Shown: positions 16,635-24,013 of the stretch, piece after piece | Position numbering within the stretch: the first letter of the stretch is position 1 | How the letters are laid out: every line of letters starts with the position of its first letter | Origin: Motiliproteus sediminis | Lineage (GTDB): Bacteria; Pseudomonadota; Gammaproteobacteria; Pseudomonadales; Balneatricaceae | Length of the DNA: 64,000 bases | Direction: 5' to 3' | Assembly (NCBI RefSeq): GCF_017912535.1 | Contig: NZ_JAERQK010000003.1 | Location: 310,001-374,000, forward strand | Notes under the pieces: generated by a model | What the model saw: the letters and a program-made list of their open reading frames with translations, nothing else | The model's database searches: none | What the model was told of the DNA's origin: nothing | Position numbers and translations under genes: made by a program

Positions 16635-16657
16635 TTTTCCACACAGTCTGTGGATAA
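16635..16657. other. Inverted pair of DnaA boxes
   Basis: TTTTCCACA (16635-16643, one mismatch to TTATNCACA) and TGTGGATAA (16649-16657, perfect on the minus strand) face each other across 5 bp. They could bind DnaA for transcription control or titration; there is no cluster or AT-rich unwinding element of the size expected for an origin. Confidence 0.45.
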
Positions 16658-16746
16658 CTGTGTGAGTAAACTTGGAGCAAATCCCCCCGTGCCGCAGTGT
16701 TACAGGCCTTGCAGCAAAATGGTGAATTTTTGACACAAATACATAA

Positions 16747-16775
16747 ATCAATATAAAACAATTAGTTATATTGAT
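16747..16775. promoter_or_regulatory. Perfect 10-bp inverted repeat
   Basis: ATCAATATAA (16747-16756) and TTATATTGAT (16766-16775) with a 9-bp spacer, about 140 bp upstream of the SIMPL gene. The half-site centres are 19 bp apart, two helical turns, as in an operator for a dimer. No T-run or G/C stem, so not a terminator. Confidence 0.45.
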
Positions 16776-16916
16776 GTTGTGTTGCTGCCAAGGTGTTTCT
16801 ACACTAACTGCGACAGGGGAGGGCGAGGTTGGTTTTAAGTGTGAATAATCTTCCTGCTGTCAATAGAAAAAGTGGTGATATTTCACCTTGAATTTCGCCT
16901 GAAGGGGATAGACAAC

Positions 16917-17630
16917 ATGGGCAAACTTGTGCTTTTTGTGGCGGCGTTGTGGGTGTGGGCGATCTCTGCCCAGGCCGAGGAGTCGTTGCCCTTGCTGCAG
17001 ACGCGTGGCGAGGCTGTGCTTGAGGTTCCCGCCGACCAGGCGACGCTGCAGTTGGGCGTGGTTAATGTGGGGCGTGATGCCGATGCGGCGATGGCCGAGA
17101 GTGGTCGCTTGAGTGAGCGCGTAGTTAAGGCGCTGCACCGTGCCGGGGTGCCTCAGGGCGCGCTCACTACTCGTGCCCTCGCGGTGCAGCCTCAGTGGAG
17201 CCCGCGCCCGCGCGATGCCGGCGCTGATTGGCAGGCCCAGATAGTGGGTTATCGGGTCAGCAATCAGATCCGCCTGGTTACCGAGCAGCTAACCCGCCTG
17301 CCGCTCTGGATTCAGGCCGCAGTGGAGGCTGGCGCCAACGAAGTCGGACAGCTGCAGTTTTCCCTGGCTGATGCTGACGGTCATTACCTGCAAGCGCTGC
17401 AACTGGCGACCCGAAAGGCGCGTCAGCAAGCCGATAGTGTTGCCGATGCGGCGGGTGTGGGGTTGGGGGCGCTTTATCAGCTGCAGGTCGAGAGCCAGTC
17501 GCCCCGGCCGCTGTCGGGTGTGCGCCTTGAAGCCATGACCATGCGGGCTGCGGGTGCCGCGCCGGTGATCGAGGCCGGTGATATTGAGGTTCGGGCTGCG
17601 GTTGTGGTGCGCTATCGTATCCAGCCCTGA
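16917..17630 (+). CDS. SIMPL (DUF541) domain periplasmic protein
   Basis: A secreted protein of 237 residues: signal peptide at 1-20 (MGKLVLFVAALWVWAISAQA), then the SIMPL/DUF541 domain (LLQTRGEAVLEVPADQATLQ, YRVSNQIRLVTEQLTRL, ATRKARQQADSVADAAGVG). The family is found in the periplasm or outer membrane of many bacteria and has been linked to oxidative stress, without a defined activity. The start is the ATG at 16917 behind AAGGGG; the upstream in-frame starts would spoil the signal peptide. It probably forms its own transcription unit, 58 bp before tmcA. Confidence 0.92.
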   Translation: MGKLVLFVAALWVWAISAQAEESLPLLQTRGEAVLEVPADQATLQLGVVNVGRDADAAMAESGRLSERVVKALHRAGVPQGALTTRALAVQPQWSPRPRDAGADWQAQIVGYRVSNQIRLVTEQLTRLPLWIQAAVEAGANEVGQLQFSLADADGHYLQALQLATRKARQQADSVADAAGVGLGALYQLQVESQSPRPLSGVRLEAMTMRAAGAAPVIEAGDIEVRAAVVVRYRIQP

Positions 17631-17688
17631 ATGGGCGCGGTCATGGATTCCCGTTAGTATGTGTCCTTTCGGCTAGGGACTGCTGCCT

Positions 17689-19830
17689 GTGTCACTTCAT
17701 TATCATCATCAACGCTGGCTTAACGAGTTGCAGGGGGCAGCGATTCGACGGCGTCATCGCGTGCCGTTGTGGCTGACCGGCAGTGCCGAATGGCGGGCTC
17801 ACTGGCGCGACGAGCTGGGCGCGGTGTATGCCTGCTCACGTACCCTGACCGTCGATGTTGACCGAATCACCACTGGCGAGGCGCGCCGGTTGTTGGGGCA
17901 GGAGTTTGATCTGGCTATCCTTCATGGCCGGCAGCCGTTGGCACCGGACCTGCTTGCCATCGTCGCCGGCACCCTTGCTGGCGGCGGTGTATTGCTGCTT
18001 GATCTGAAGCCAGAGCAATGGTCCGGCGCATTCGACCGCTGGTTACTGCGACAGCTGAGCCGAAGCGAGGAGTGGCTGGCGCTGGCGGAAGGGCAGCCCC
18101 TGCCGCGGTTGGCCCCGGCACCGTGCTCCCCGCCGCCGGTTGCTGATCAACATGGTTGTCTGGGTGAGGATCAGCGCCATGTTGTGGCCGCGGTATTGCA
18201 AGTAGTCAGGGGGCACCGTCGGCGTCCGCTGGTGGTGACCGCCGAACGCGGACGGGGTAAAAGTGCGGCGCTGGGAATTGCCGCTGCCATCCTGCTCACC
18301 GAGGGGCGTCAGCGGGTGTTGGTGACGGCACCGAAGCGAGCGGCGGTAAACACTCTGTTTGAGCGCGTATCCGCGTCGCTACCCGATGCTTCGGTTGCCA
18401 AGGATCTCATTCGCTGGCAGCAGGGTGAGGTGCGCTATATGGCACCCGACCAACTGTTGCGCCAGCGGCCGCCGGCTGATCTTTTGTTGGTGGACGAAGC
18501 CGCTTCGATTCCGGCGCCATTATTAAGTCAACTGCTGGAGCAGTATGCCCGGGTGGTGTTCTGTACCACCACGCAAGGGTACGAGGGTACCGGACGTGGT
18601 TTTGAAGTGCGCTTTCGGGCGGAATTATCATCCCGTACGCCGGGCTGGCGGGCGTTAACTATGGTCGCTCCCATTCGTTGGGCAGAGGGGGATCCGCTGG
18701 AACAGTGGCTCTATCGCACCCTGATGCTCGATGCCGAACCTGCTCGCTTCGACGATGTGTCCTCCCAGTCCGCGCCGGACCGGGAGCCACTGCCGGTTGA
18801 GTGCTGGCAGGGCGAGGCGTTGCTGGCCGAGCCGCTGCTGCTGCGCCAGTTGTTCGCGCTGCTGGTACTGGCCCATTATCAGACCACCCCCAACGACCTG
18901 CGCGACCTGCTGCAAGCCCCGGGCATGGGGGTCCACCTGATTCGTTGCCAAGGACAAGTAGCGGCCGCCATGCTCACGCTGCGGGAAGGACCGCTGGATC
19001 CGTCTCTGGCCACAGATGTGTGGTTGGGTCAGCGTCGCCCGGCCGGCCATCTGCTGCCGCAGGCGCTGATCGCACAATCGGGGTGGTTGCAAGCGGCCAA
19101 CCTCCGTTATCAGCGGGTGGTGCGCATTGCGGTGCACCCCGATCTGCAACGCTGCGGGTTGGGCAGCCGGCTGTTGCAATCGCTGGACGACAACGCGGAT
19201 GGCGCGGACCTGCTGGGGTCCAGTTTTGCTGCCAGTGACCATCTGCCACAGTTTTGGCAGCATGCCGGTTACCAACCGGTGCGCCTGGGATTGCAGCGTG
19301 ATGCTGCCAGTGGAGCGCATTCGCTGTTGGTACTCAAGCCCCTGAACGCGGAGGCCTCGACTCTGGTGGCCAGCGTCGCGGCCCGCTTCTGGGCGCAGTT
19401 GGAAGCCCAACTGGCCGGCGCTTATCGGGATCTGGAGCCGACGTTGGTGGATACCCTGTTGGCGCAGCAACCGCCGCCCACGCCCGCGGCGAACCAGCCG
19501 GATGCGCCGCTCGACCCTCAGGATGCGATGGATCTGGTAGCGTACGTGCTGGGTGGTCGCGGCTTTGAGCAGGCGGAGCCGGTTCTGCGCAGCTTTCTGC
19601 GCGTGCAGCTGGGGCTGTCGCATTGGCGCAGTGACGAGAAAGCGTTGCTGATCAGCCGTATTTTGCAGCGGCATAGCGTTGCTGATTGCTGTGCCGCCAG
19701 CGGTTTGACCGGTCGGCGCCAGCTTGAGGCGCGCTTGCGGCAGCTGCTGCTGCCGGTGGTGCGTCAAACTGCACTGGATCTGCTGCCCGCAGTGCTGCGC
19801 CAGCGGGTGGGACCGTTATTGGATGACTAA
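17689..19830 (+). CDS. tmcA: tRNA(Met) cytidine acetyltransferase
   Basis: TmcA (713 residues) acetylates the wobble cytidine of elongator tRNA-Met using ATP and acetyl-CoA, which helps it read AUG and not AUA. Domain order: an N-terminal DUF1726-type region (to about 150), an RNA-helicase-like ATPase (Walker A VTAERGRGKSAALG, DEAA-like box LLVDEAASIPAPLL, YEGTGRGFEVRF), a GNAT acetyltransferase (VVRIAVHPDLQRCGLGSRLL) and a C-terminal tRNA-binding region (AYVLGGRGFEQAEPVLRSF). The start is GTG at 17689 after AGGGA; no ATG is better placed. The length matches E. coli TmcA roughly (671) with a slightly longer tail. Confidence 0.96.
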   Translation: MSLHYHHQRWLNELQGAAIRRRHRVPLWLTGSAEWRAHWRDELGAVYACSRTLTVDVDRITTGEARRLLGQEFDLAILHGRQPLAPDLLAIVAGTLAGGGVLLLDLKPEQWSGAFDRWLLRQLSRSEEWLALAEGQPLPRLAPAPCSPPPVADQHGCLGEDQRHVVAAVLQVVRGHRRRPLVVTAERGRGKSAALGIAAAILLTEGRQRVLVTAPKRAAVNTLFERVSASLPDASVAKDLIRWQQGEVRYMAPDQLLRQRPPADLLLVDEAASIPAPLLSQLLEQYARVVFCTTTQGYEGTGRGFEVRFRAELSSRTPGWRALTMVAPIRWAEGDPLEQWLYRTLMLDAEPARFDDVSSQSAPDREPLPVECWQGEALLAEPLLLRQLFALLVLAHYQTTPNDLRDLLQAPGMGVHLIRCQGQVAAAMLTLREGPLDPSLATDVWLGQRRPAGHLLPQALIAQSGWLQAANLRYQRVVRIAVHPDLQRCGLGSRLLQSLDDNADGADLLGSSFAASDHLPQFWQHAGYQPVRLGLQRDAASGAHSLLVLKPLNAEASTLVASVAARFWAQLEAQLAGAYRDLEPTLVDTLLAQQPPPTPAANQPDAPLDPQDAMDLVAYVLGGRGFEQAEPVLRSFLRVQLGLSHWRSDEKALLISRILQRHSVADCCAASGLTGRRQLEARLRQLLLPVVRQTALDLLPAVLRQRVGPLLDD

Positions 19831-19896
19831 CCTCTGCTGGCAACTCTATTCCCGGACTCCATACTTCAGTCAGGTGTCGCAACGGGAGTCGCAAGG

Positions 19897-20574
19897 TTGC
19901 ATTATCTGATCACACTGCTGCTACTGTTCCTTTTCTTCCGCCTTGGCGTGTTGAGCGAGGTGCTGCATAAGCTCGCCCTCTCCCCTTGGGAGGTTCACTA
20001 TGGGCTGCTGGCACTGATTCTGCTCAGTCTGGTCAATGTGCGGTTGCTGGCAGTGGATGCCGGTTCGTCCGTCAGTCGGCCAGCGGCTGAAGAAAACCTG
20101 CCTGCGTGTGCCGGGCTGCCAGGGGCGCGGGTGACCATCAATCTCAATCTGGGAGGCGTGGTGATGCCGCTGTTCTTCGGGCTTTATCTTGCTCGGGAGC
20201 AGGCGCTGGAGCTGGTACCGCTGTCGCTGCTGGCGCTGATGGTCGCGGTGGTGGTCTATCCCTGCAGCAGGGTGTCCCGGCGGCGTGGCATCGTGATTCA
20301 TCTGGCCGCAGCGGTCACCGTGGCGGCGGTCGGCGGTTTGTGGCTGGGCGGCGAACAGTATCTGCTGGCCGCCTATCTGGCGGCGGTCGTCGGTACTCTG
20401 GTCGGGGGAGATCTGTTGCATCTGTCGCGGTTGATGCGTTTGCGCAGCGCCCAGCGGCGGGGAATATTTATCGGCGGGGCTGGGCTGATGGATGCGATTT
20501 TCTTGTCTGGGCTGTTTGCCATGTTGACCGCCGAACTGCTTCGGCAGCATGATCTGATCCCCCAACTTCTCTGA
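19897..20574 (+). CDS. DUF1614 family integral membrane protein
   Basis: A polytopic membrane protein of 225 residues with about six or seven hydrophobic segments. Family features are ARVTINLNLGGVVMPLFFG in the middle and the C-terminal GDLLHLSRL ... FIGGAGLMDAIFLSGLFAML. The function is unknown. The likely start is TTG at 19897, 8 nt after GGGAG. It lies 66 bp after tmcA and 12 bp before the phosphodiesterase gene, so it may be co-transcribed with both. Confidence 0.85.
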   Translation: MHYLITLLLLFLFFRLGVLSEVLHKLALSPWEVHYGLLALILLSLVNVRLLAVDAGSSVSRPAAEENLPACAGLPGARVTINLNLGGVVMPLFFGLYLAREQALELVPLSLLALMVAVVVYPCSRVSRRRGIVIHLAAAVTVAAVGGLWLGGEQYLLAAYLAAVVGTLVGGDLLHLSRLMRLRSAQRRGIFIGGAGLMDAIFLSGLFAMLTAELLRQHDLIPQLL

Positions 20575-20586
20575 ACGGAGCGCGCC

Positions 20587-21321
20587 GTGTCTTCATTTCA
20601 GCTGATTGCCCATCGCGGGTTTAGTTGTTGCTACCCGGAAAACACCCGGGTGGCATTTGAAGCGGCCATCGATGCCGGAGCTACCGCGCTGGAGGGTGAT
20701 GTTCAGCTCAGTGCTGACGGAGTGCCGTTCATGTTCCACGACCGTGAGTTGCGGCGTCTTTGCGGTGTCAGCGGGCGGCTGGAACAGAAGAGTGCTGCCG
20801 AGCTGGCTGCGCTGTCTGCCTATGCACCGCAAGCCTTTGGGCGCCGGTTCGAAGGGGAGCCGTTGCTTCCCTTGAGTGCGCTGATGCCGATGCTGGAGAT
20901 GCACCCGCATATCACCTTCTATCTGGAGGTAAAGCGGGTATCGTTGCGGGGTTTCAGTGTGGCCCAAGTGCTGGATTGCTTGTGGCCGCTGATCTGGCCG
21001 CGCCGGTCGCAGATTGTGCTGATCAGTTTTTCGCTGCCGGTGCTGGTGCAGGCTCGTCAGCGTGGCTACCCGCGCATCGCGCCAGTGTTGACCCAATGGT
21101 GTCAGTTACAGCGGCAAAGTGTCGTTAAACTGGCTCCGGAGGCGGTGTTCCTGAATCATCAGCGGCTGCCATTTGCGGCCTGTTATCCGGATCTACCTTA
21201 TCATCTGGCCCTCTACGAGACGTCTGATCCGATGCGCGCTATTGCGCTGGCAGAGCGGGGGGCATCGCTGATTGAAACCGATGATATTGGCCAGATGTTG
21301 CGGGTGCTACACGGCGGCTGA
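20587..21321 (+). CDS. ugpQ: Glycerophosphodiester phosphodiesterase
   Basis: A cytoplasmic-type GDPD (244 residues, no signal peptide), which splits glycerophosphodiesters into an alcohol and glycerol-3-phosphate. The TIM-barrel catalytic motifs are present: AHRGFSCCYPENTRVAFEAA, ALEGDVQLSADGVPFMFHD (acid pair and His) and FYLEVKR. The start is GTG at 20587, 7 nt after GGAG. Its last 15 bp overlap the convergent carbohydrate kinase gene. A GDPD at this place next to a PilZ gene and lolCD is also seen in pseudomonads. Symbol given by similarity of type; the exact orthology is uncertain. Confidence 0.9.
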   Translation: MSSFQLIAHRGFSCCYPENTRVAFEAAIDAGATALEGDVQLSADGVPFMFHDRELRRLCGVSGRLEQKSAAELAALSAYAPQAFGRRFEGEPLLPLSALMPMLEMHPHITFYLEVKRVSLRGFSVAQVLDCLWPLIWPRRSQIVLISFSLPVLVQARQRGYPRIAPVLTQWCQLQRQSVVKLAPEAVFLNHQRLPFAACYPDLPYHLALYETSDPMRAIALAERGASLIETDDIGQMLRVLHGG

Positions 21322-22704
21322 GGGTGATAGCCACGCCTGCATCGCCTCATCCCAGCGCCGGTAACGGCGGTGTAGTGCGTTGTTGGGGGTGGGGTGCAGC
21401 GTTTTGCCACCGCTGCTCCAGGACTGCGGTCGCCCTGCCAGCACCCAGGCCGCGCCGCGGGCGGTTGCCTCATGGTCGCCAGCGAGGGTGACGGGGAGTT
21501 GAGTCAGGTCGGCCAGTTTTTGCGCCAGCTGTGGACGCAGCGACAGCCCTCCGCCAAGGCTCAGCGTTCGGGGGCTGATACCGCAGTGGCTCATGGCGGC
21601 GAGATTTCTCTGTAGCAGGAACAGAATGCTTTCTTCGACGGCGCGTAAAGAGCGTAGGCCGTTATCCGCCAGCCAGCGGCTGTGTAGCCCGCTCCGCCAA
21701 TCCGGTGAACCGAGTCCGCCCACCGCGTTCAGGAACAGGCCGGGGTCCTCCTGCTGGTCGTCACGTGCTCCCTGCTCCCGGGCCCATGTCAGCGCGGCGC
21801 CAGCGCCGTTTATGGTTCCCTCGAGCCAGGTGTAAAGTTCGCGCTCATCGCTATAGGCCACGCTCTTTAGCAGCCGGGTAGATGCGAGCGGCGCCGGTAG
21901 CGAGGTGCAGAGAAAGCCCCCGGTGCCCAGATTGATCCGGACCTCGCCCGGTGCAAGGTGCCCTTCCGAGAAGGGGGCCAGTGACTGGTCGCCTCCCAGC
22001 AGCTGGCAGGGAAGCGAGAGCGGCCCCAGTGAGGCATGCCCCCAGTCGCTCAGGCTGGGCTGGATCCGAGGAAGTTGACACGGTTCCAGCCGGAACAGCC
22101 GCGCTAACGATGGATCCCAGGTGTTGCGGTGCCGGTTCCAGAGCAGGGTGCGCTGGGCGCTGGCGGGGTCAACGGCCGTTATATGGCAAAGGGCGTGAAC
22201 CAGAAAGGTTGCCAAGGGCATCCACAGCAGGCGGTTGTCCGCCGCGGCACGCTGAATCTTCCGGTCGTGAGTGAGTAGCCAGCGGCACTTACTGGCACCG
22301 TGATGCGCGGAGGGAAACAGGCCGCTAATCCGTTGGATCTGCTCCAGCGGCGCTGCTGAGTCAGGCATAAAGGCTGCGCCGCGCTGGTCTTGCCAGCTGA
22401 GCACCGGGCTCAATGGTCGCTGGGCGACCTGGTCCCAGGCCAGCAGACTGGAGCGTTGGCAGACGATGGCGCAAGCCTGAATGGCGGTGCGCTCCGCTGC
22501 TGTCAGTGATTTAAGTAGTGTGTTGGCAGCTTGCTGCAGCGACCGAATCAATTGCCAAGGGTCCTGCTCCACCTGAAAATCGCTCGGGCGCCGGGTGTGT
22601 ACCGGCTGGTAGCGGCTGTCGATTACGGTGCCGAGGGCATCCACCAGAACCGCGCGGCTCTGGCTGCCGCCCTGATCGAGTATCAAAAACAGCGGGTCTG
22701 TCAT
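21307..22704 (-). CDS. FGGY-family carbohydrate kinase
   Basis: A sugar/polyol kinase of the FGGY (glycerol kinase/xylulokinase) family, 465 residues. The N-terminal phosphate motif is ILDQGGSQSRAVLVDALG, the middle has LSWQDQRGAAF and LLGGDQSLAPFSEG, then the nucleotide-binding INLGTGGFLCTSLP and a C-terminal LSLGGGLSLRPQLAQKLADL. It is more divergent than a standard GlpK (DQG-T-S-S-R is replaced by DQGGSQSR), so the substrate is not certain; the convergent phosphodiesterase would make glycerol-related substrates sensible. The start is the ATG at 22704. Confidence 0.88.
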   Translation of the reverse strand: MTDPLFLILDQGGSQSRAVLVDALGTVIDSRYQPVHTRRPSDFQVEQDPWQLIRSLQQAANTLLKSLTAAERTAIQACAIVCQRSSLLAWDQVAQRPLSPVLSWQDQRGAAFMPDSAAPLEQIQRISGLFPSAHHGASKCRWLLTHDRKIQRAAADNRLLWMPLATFLVHALCHITAVDPASAQRTLLWNRHRNTWDPSLARLFRLEPCQLPRIQPSLSDWGHASLGPLSLPCQLLGGDQSLAPFSEGHLAPGEVRINLGTGGFLCTSLPAPLASTRLLKSVAYSDERELYTWLEGTINGAGAALTWAREQGARDDQQEDPGLFLNAVGGLGSPDWRSGLHSRWLADNGLRSLRAVEESILFLLQRNLAAMSHCGISPRTLSLGGGLSLRPQLAQKLADLTQLPVTLAGDHEATARGAAWVLAGRPQSWSSGGKTLHPTPNNALHRRYRRWDEAMQAWLSPSAAV

Positions 22705-22846
22705 CGGTGTCAGCAGGCCTTCGACAAGGTGGCGTCAGCGCAAGCGCAGTGGAGAGATGCCGGCAGTATAGATCGTTCAGAGATCGCTATAGTCGGGCAT
22801 GCTAAAGCAGCGTTCGGGAGCTGCGCGATGCTGAGTCGATTGGCAG

Positions 22847-23185
22847 ATGAAGCGATGCCTATGTCTCTATCGTTGCCGGAATCGAAGTGGTTTTTGTGAT
22901 TACCTCGCCGATCGCGTGGTTGCTTGGGCGTTGATGTACGGCGTGGGCGCCTACCGATGGATCAGTGGCTACAGCGCGCAGGCCCTCAGTGTTTCCCGGT
23001 TGGCCGCTGCAGTCTGCGAGGCCGCGCCATTTCTCTATAGTCTGGTGGGTGTCGGCTGTCTGCGTGTTTATCAGTACTTTCAGGGGCAGCAGCGTCTGTC
23101 GCTCACCCTGGCAGCGGCGTTGATGTTTCTGGTTGCCGGCTTTTCTGCGTGGATGTTGAGGGCCCATCGCCGGATCGATGCCTAG
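22847..23185 (+). CDS. Possible small membrane protein (doubtful)
   Basis: An open frame with two hydrophobic stretches (LAAAVCEAAPFLYSLVGVGCL and LTLAAALMFLVAGFSAWML) and a basic end (RAHRRIDA). No ribosome site precedes the ATG at 22847; GTG 22916 or a later start could be used instead, and the first 20 codons (many Cys and Arg) look non-coding. Its final bases overlap the stop of the Cys-rich gene on the other strand. The family is unknown. It could be a spurious frame opposite an untranscribed spacer. Confidence 0.35.
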   Translation: MKRCLCLYRCRNRSGFCDYLADRVVAWALMYGVGAYRWISGYSAQALSVSRLAAAVCEAAPFLYSLVGVGCLRVYQYFQGQQRLSLTLAAALMFLVAGFSAWMLRAHRRIDA

Positions 23186-23349
23186 CGGCTATTGCCCGGC
23201 TGTTGCACCCTCTGTGTGCGACTGAATACCGCGCAAATTCCGGCAGGCTTGCCGCCACGGAAGCGGCAGCGTGGTCCCTGCTCGGTGAGCCTGAAATGAT
23301 TGCAGTCGCGGCAGTTGCGCCGCGGTGATGGTGGCAGGCGAGTGCTCAT
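23182..23349 (-). CDS. Tiny Cys-rich protein (55 aa), zinc-ribbon-like
   Basis: A short gene at the end of the Tus/PilZ operon. The product is MSTRLPPSPRRNCRDCNHFR followed by LTEQGPRCRFRGGKPAGICA and a short basic tail. Cysteines fall at 13, 16, 28 and 39 (C-x2-C-x11-C-x10-C), a spacing that could bind one zinc ion. It is strongly basic (11 Arg, one Lys), which suits nucleic-acid binding. The ATG at 23349 follows the TAA of the winged-helix gene by 3 nt, pointing to translational coupling. I cannot name the family. Confidence 0.6.
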   Translation of the reverse strand: MSTRLPPSPRRNCRDCNHFRLTEQGPRCRFRGGKPAGICAVFSRTQRVQQPGNSR

Positions 23350-23352
23350 GCT

Positions 23353-23649
23353 TTATGGCAGCCGCAGCTCGACCACTTTGCACAGACGGTCGAGCTGGGC
23401 GCTGATCCACTCTTGCCGGAACGCCCCCCAACTGCTCAGGCGATAATAGCCGTCGTTATGGCGAACGCCGTCCTCGACGAAGGTGACCTCTATTCCCCAG
23501 CCGGGGAGCGCCTTGATGATGTCCTGCAGGGTGCGGCGTGGCCAACCGGTGACCGTCATCAGTGTCGGCACGCTGGGGCGTTCGAGTGTGTCGATCAGGT
23601 GAGCGACAAGTAGCCGGCGACAGAAAGTGGGGTTCAGATCAGGAGTCAT
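23353..23649 (-). CDS. Winged-helix DNA-binding protein (98 aa)
   Basis: A small protein with a helix-turn-helix: LLVAHLIDTLERPSVPTLM, then TGWPRRTLQDIIKALPGWG as turn and recognition helix, and a wing (IEVTFVEDGVRHNDGYYRLS). The C-terminal part (AFRQEWISAQLDRLCKVVEL) is helical and may mediate dimers. The chosen start is the ATG at 23649, 8 nt after AAAGG; a longer reading from 23763 adds an implausible Pro/Thr-rich leader that overlaps the preceding gene. It overlaps the end of the membrane-protein gene by 11 bp, part of one operon. The targets are unknown. Confidence 0.78.
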   Translation of the reverse strand: MTPDLNPTFCRRLLVAHLIDTLERPSVPTLMTVTGWPRRTLQDIIKALPGWGIEVTFVEDGVRHNDGYYRLSSWGAFRQEWISAQLDRLCKVVELRLP

Positions 23650-24013
23650 GCTCAGGGCCTTTGTGTTGGGGCGCGCCACCCCGGGGCTGGTCGGTGGTGT
23701 CATCCGGGCACTCGGGGCCGGAAGAGTGGTTTTGCGCGTTGTTGCCGTAATAACTGTCTTCATAGTAAATACCGCGCACCCTGAGGCGGCGGTTGATCCA
23801 GCGCAGGTAATACTTCCAGATCAGCAGCGCCGGCAGCATCCACAGCATGATGGCAACCAGATTCAGAGCGCCGATGTGGCTGTCGGGGCCCAGGCTCGTT
23901 AACCAGCTCATGAAGCCGACCTGGCGCATCAGGGCAAACCAGCCGATCAGGGCGAGCAAACCCGACGCCATCAGCAACTGGTAGAGCAGAGGGTTGTCGC
24001 TATTGCGGTTCAT
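23639..24013 (-). CDS. Small inner-membrane protein (124 aa)
   Basis: Two clear transmembrane segments (about 11-28, YQLLMASGLLALIGWFAL, and about 48-68, ALNLVAIMLWMLPALLIWKY), then a basic loop (RWINRRLRVRG) and a hydrophilic, disordered acidic/His tail (ECPDDTTDQPRGGAPQHKG). The family is not recognised. The ATG at 24013 overlaps the end of the Tus-like gene by 4 bp, so it is translationally coupled. The tail probably lies in the cytoplasm by the positive-inside rule. Confidence 0.75.
   Translation of the reverse strand: MNRNSDNPLLYQLLMASGLLALIGWFALMRQVGFMSWLTSLGPDSHIGALNLVAIMLWMLPALLIWKYYLRWINRRLRVRGIYYEDSYYGNNAQNHSSGPECPDDTTDQPRGGAPQHKGPEHDS

Larger units (their letters stand above)
16218..16916. 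other. Second long regulatory region without protein genes
   Basis: About 700 bp between the divergent transporter operon and the SIMPL gene. It contains the palindrome at 16382-16396, an inverted repeat over the sRNA promoter (CTATCGG at 16400-16406, CCGATAG at 16418-16424), the sRNA at 16435-16535, two DnaA boxes facing each other (16635-16657), a 10-bp inverted repeat (16747-16775) and the small repeat GGTGA-TATT-TCACC at 16874-16887 in the SIMPL leader. Confidence 0.6.

Noticed and set aside
18655-19767. 370-codon open frame on the minus strand
   Set aside because: Antisense to tmcA; low-complexity Gln/Arg-rich translation.
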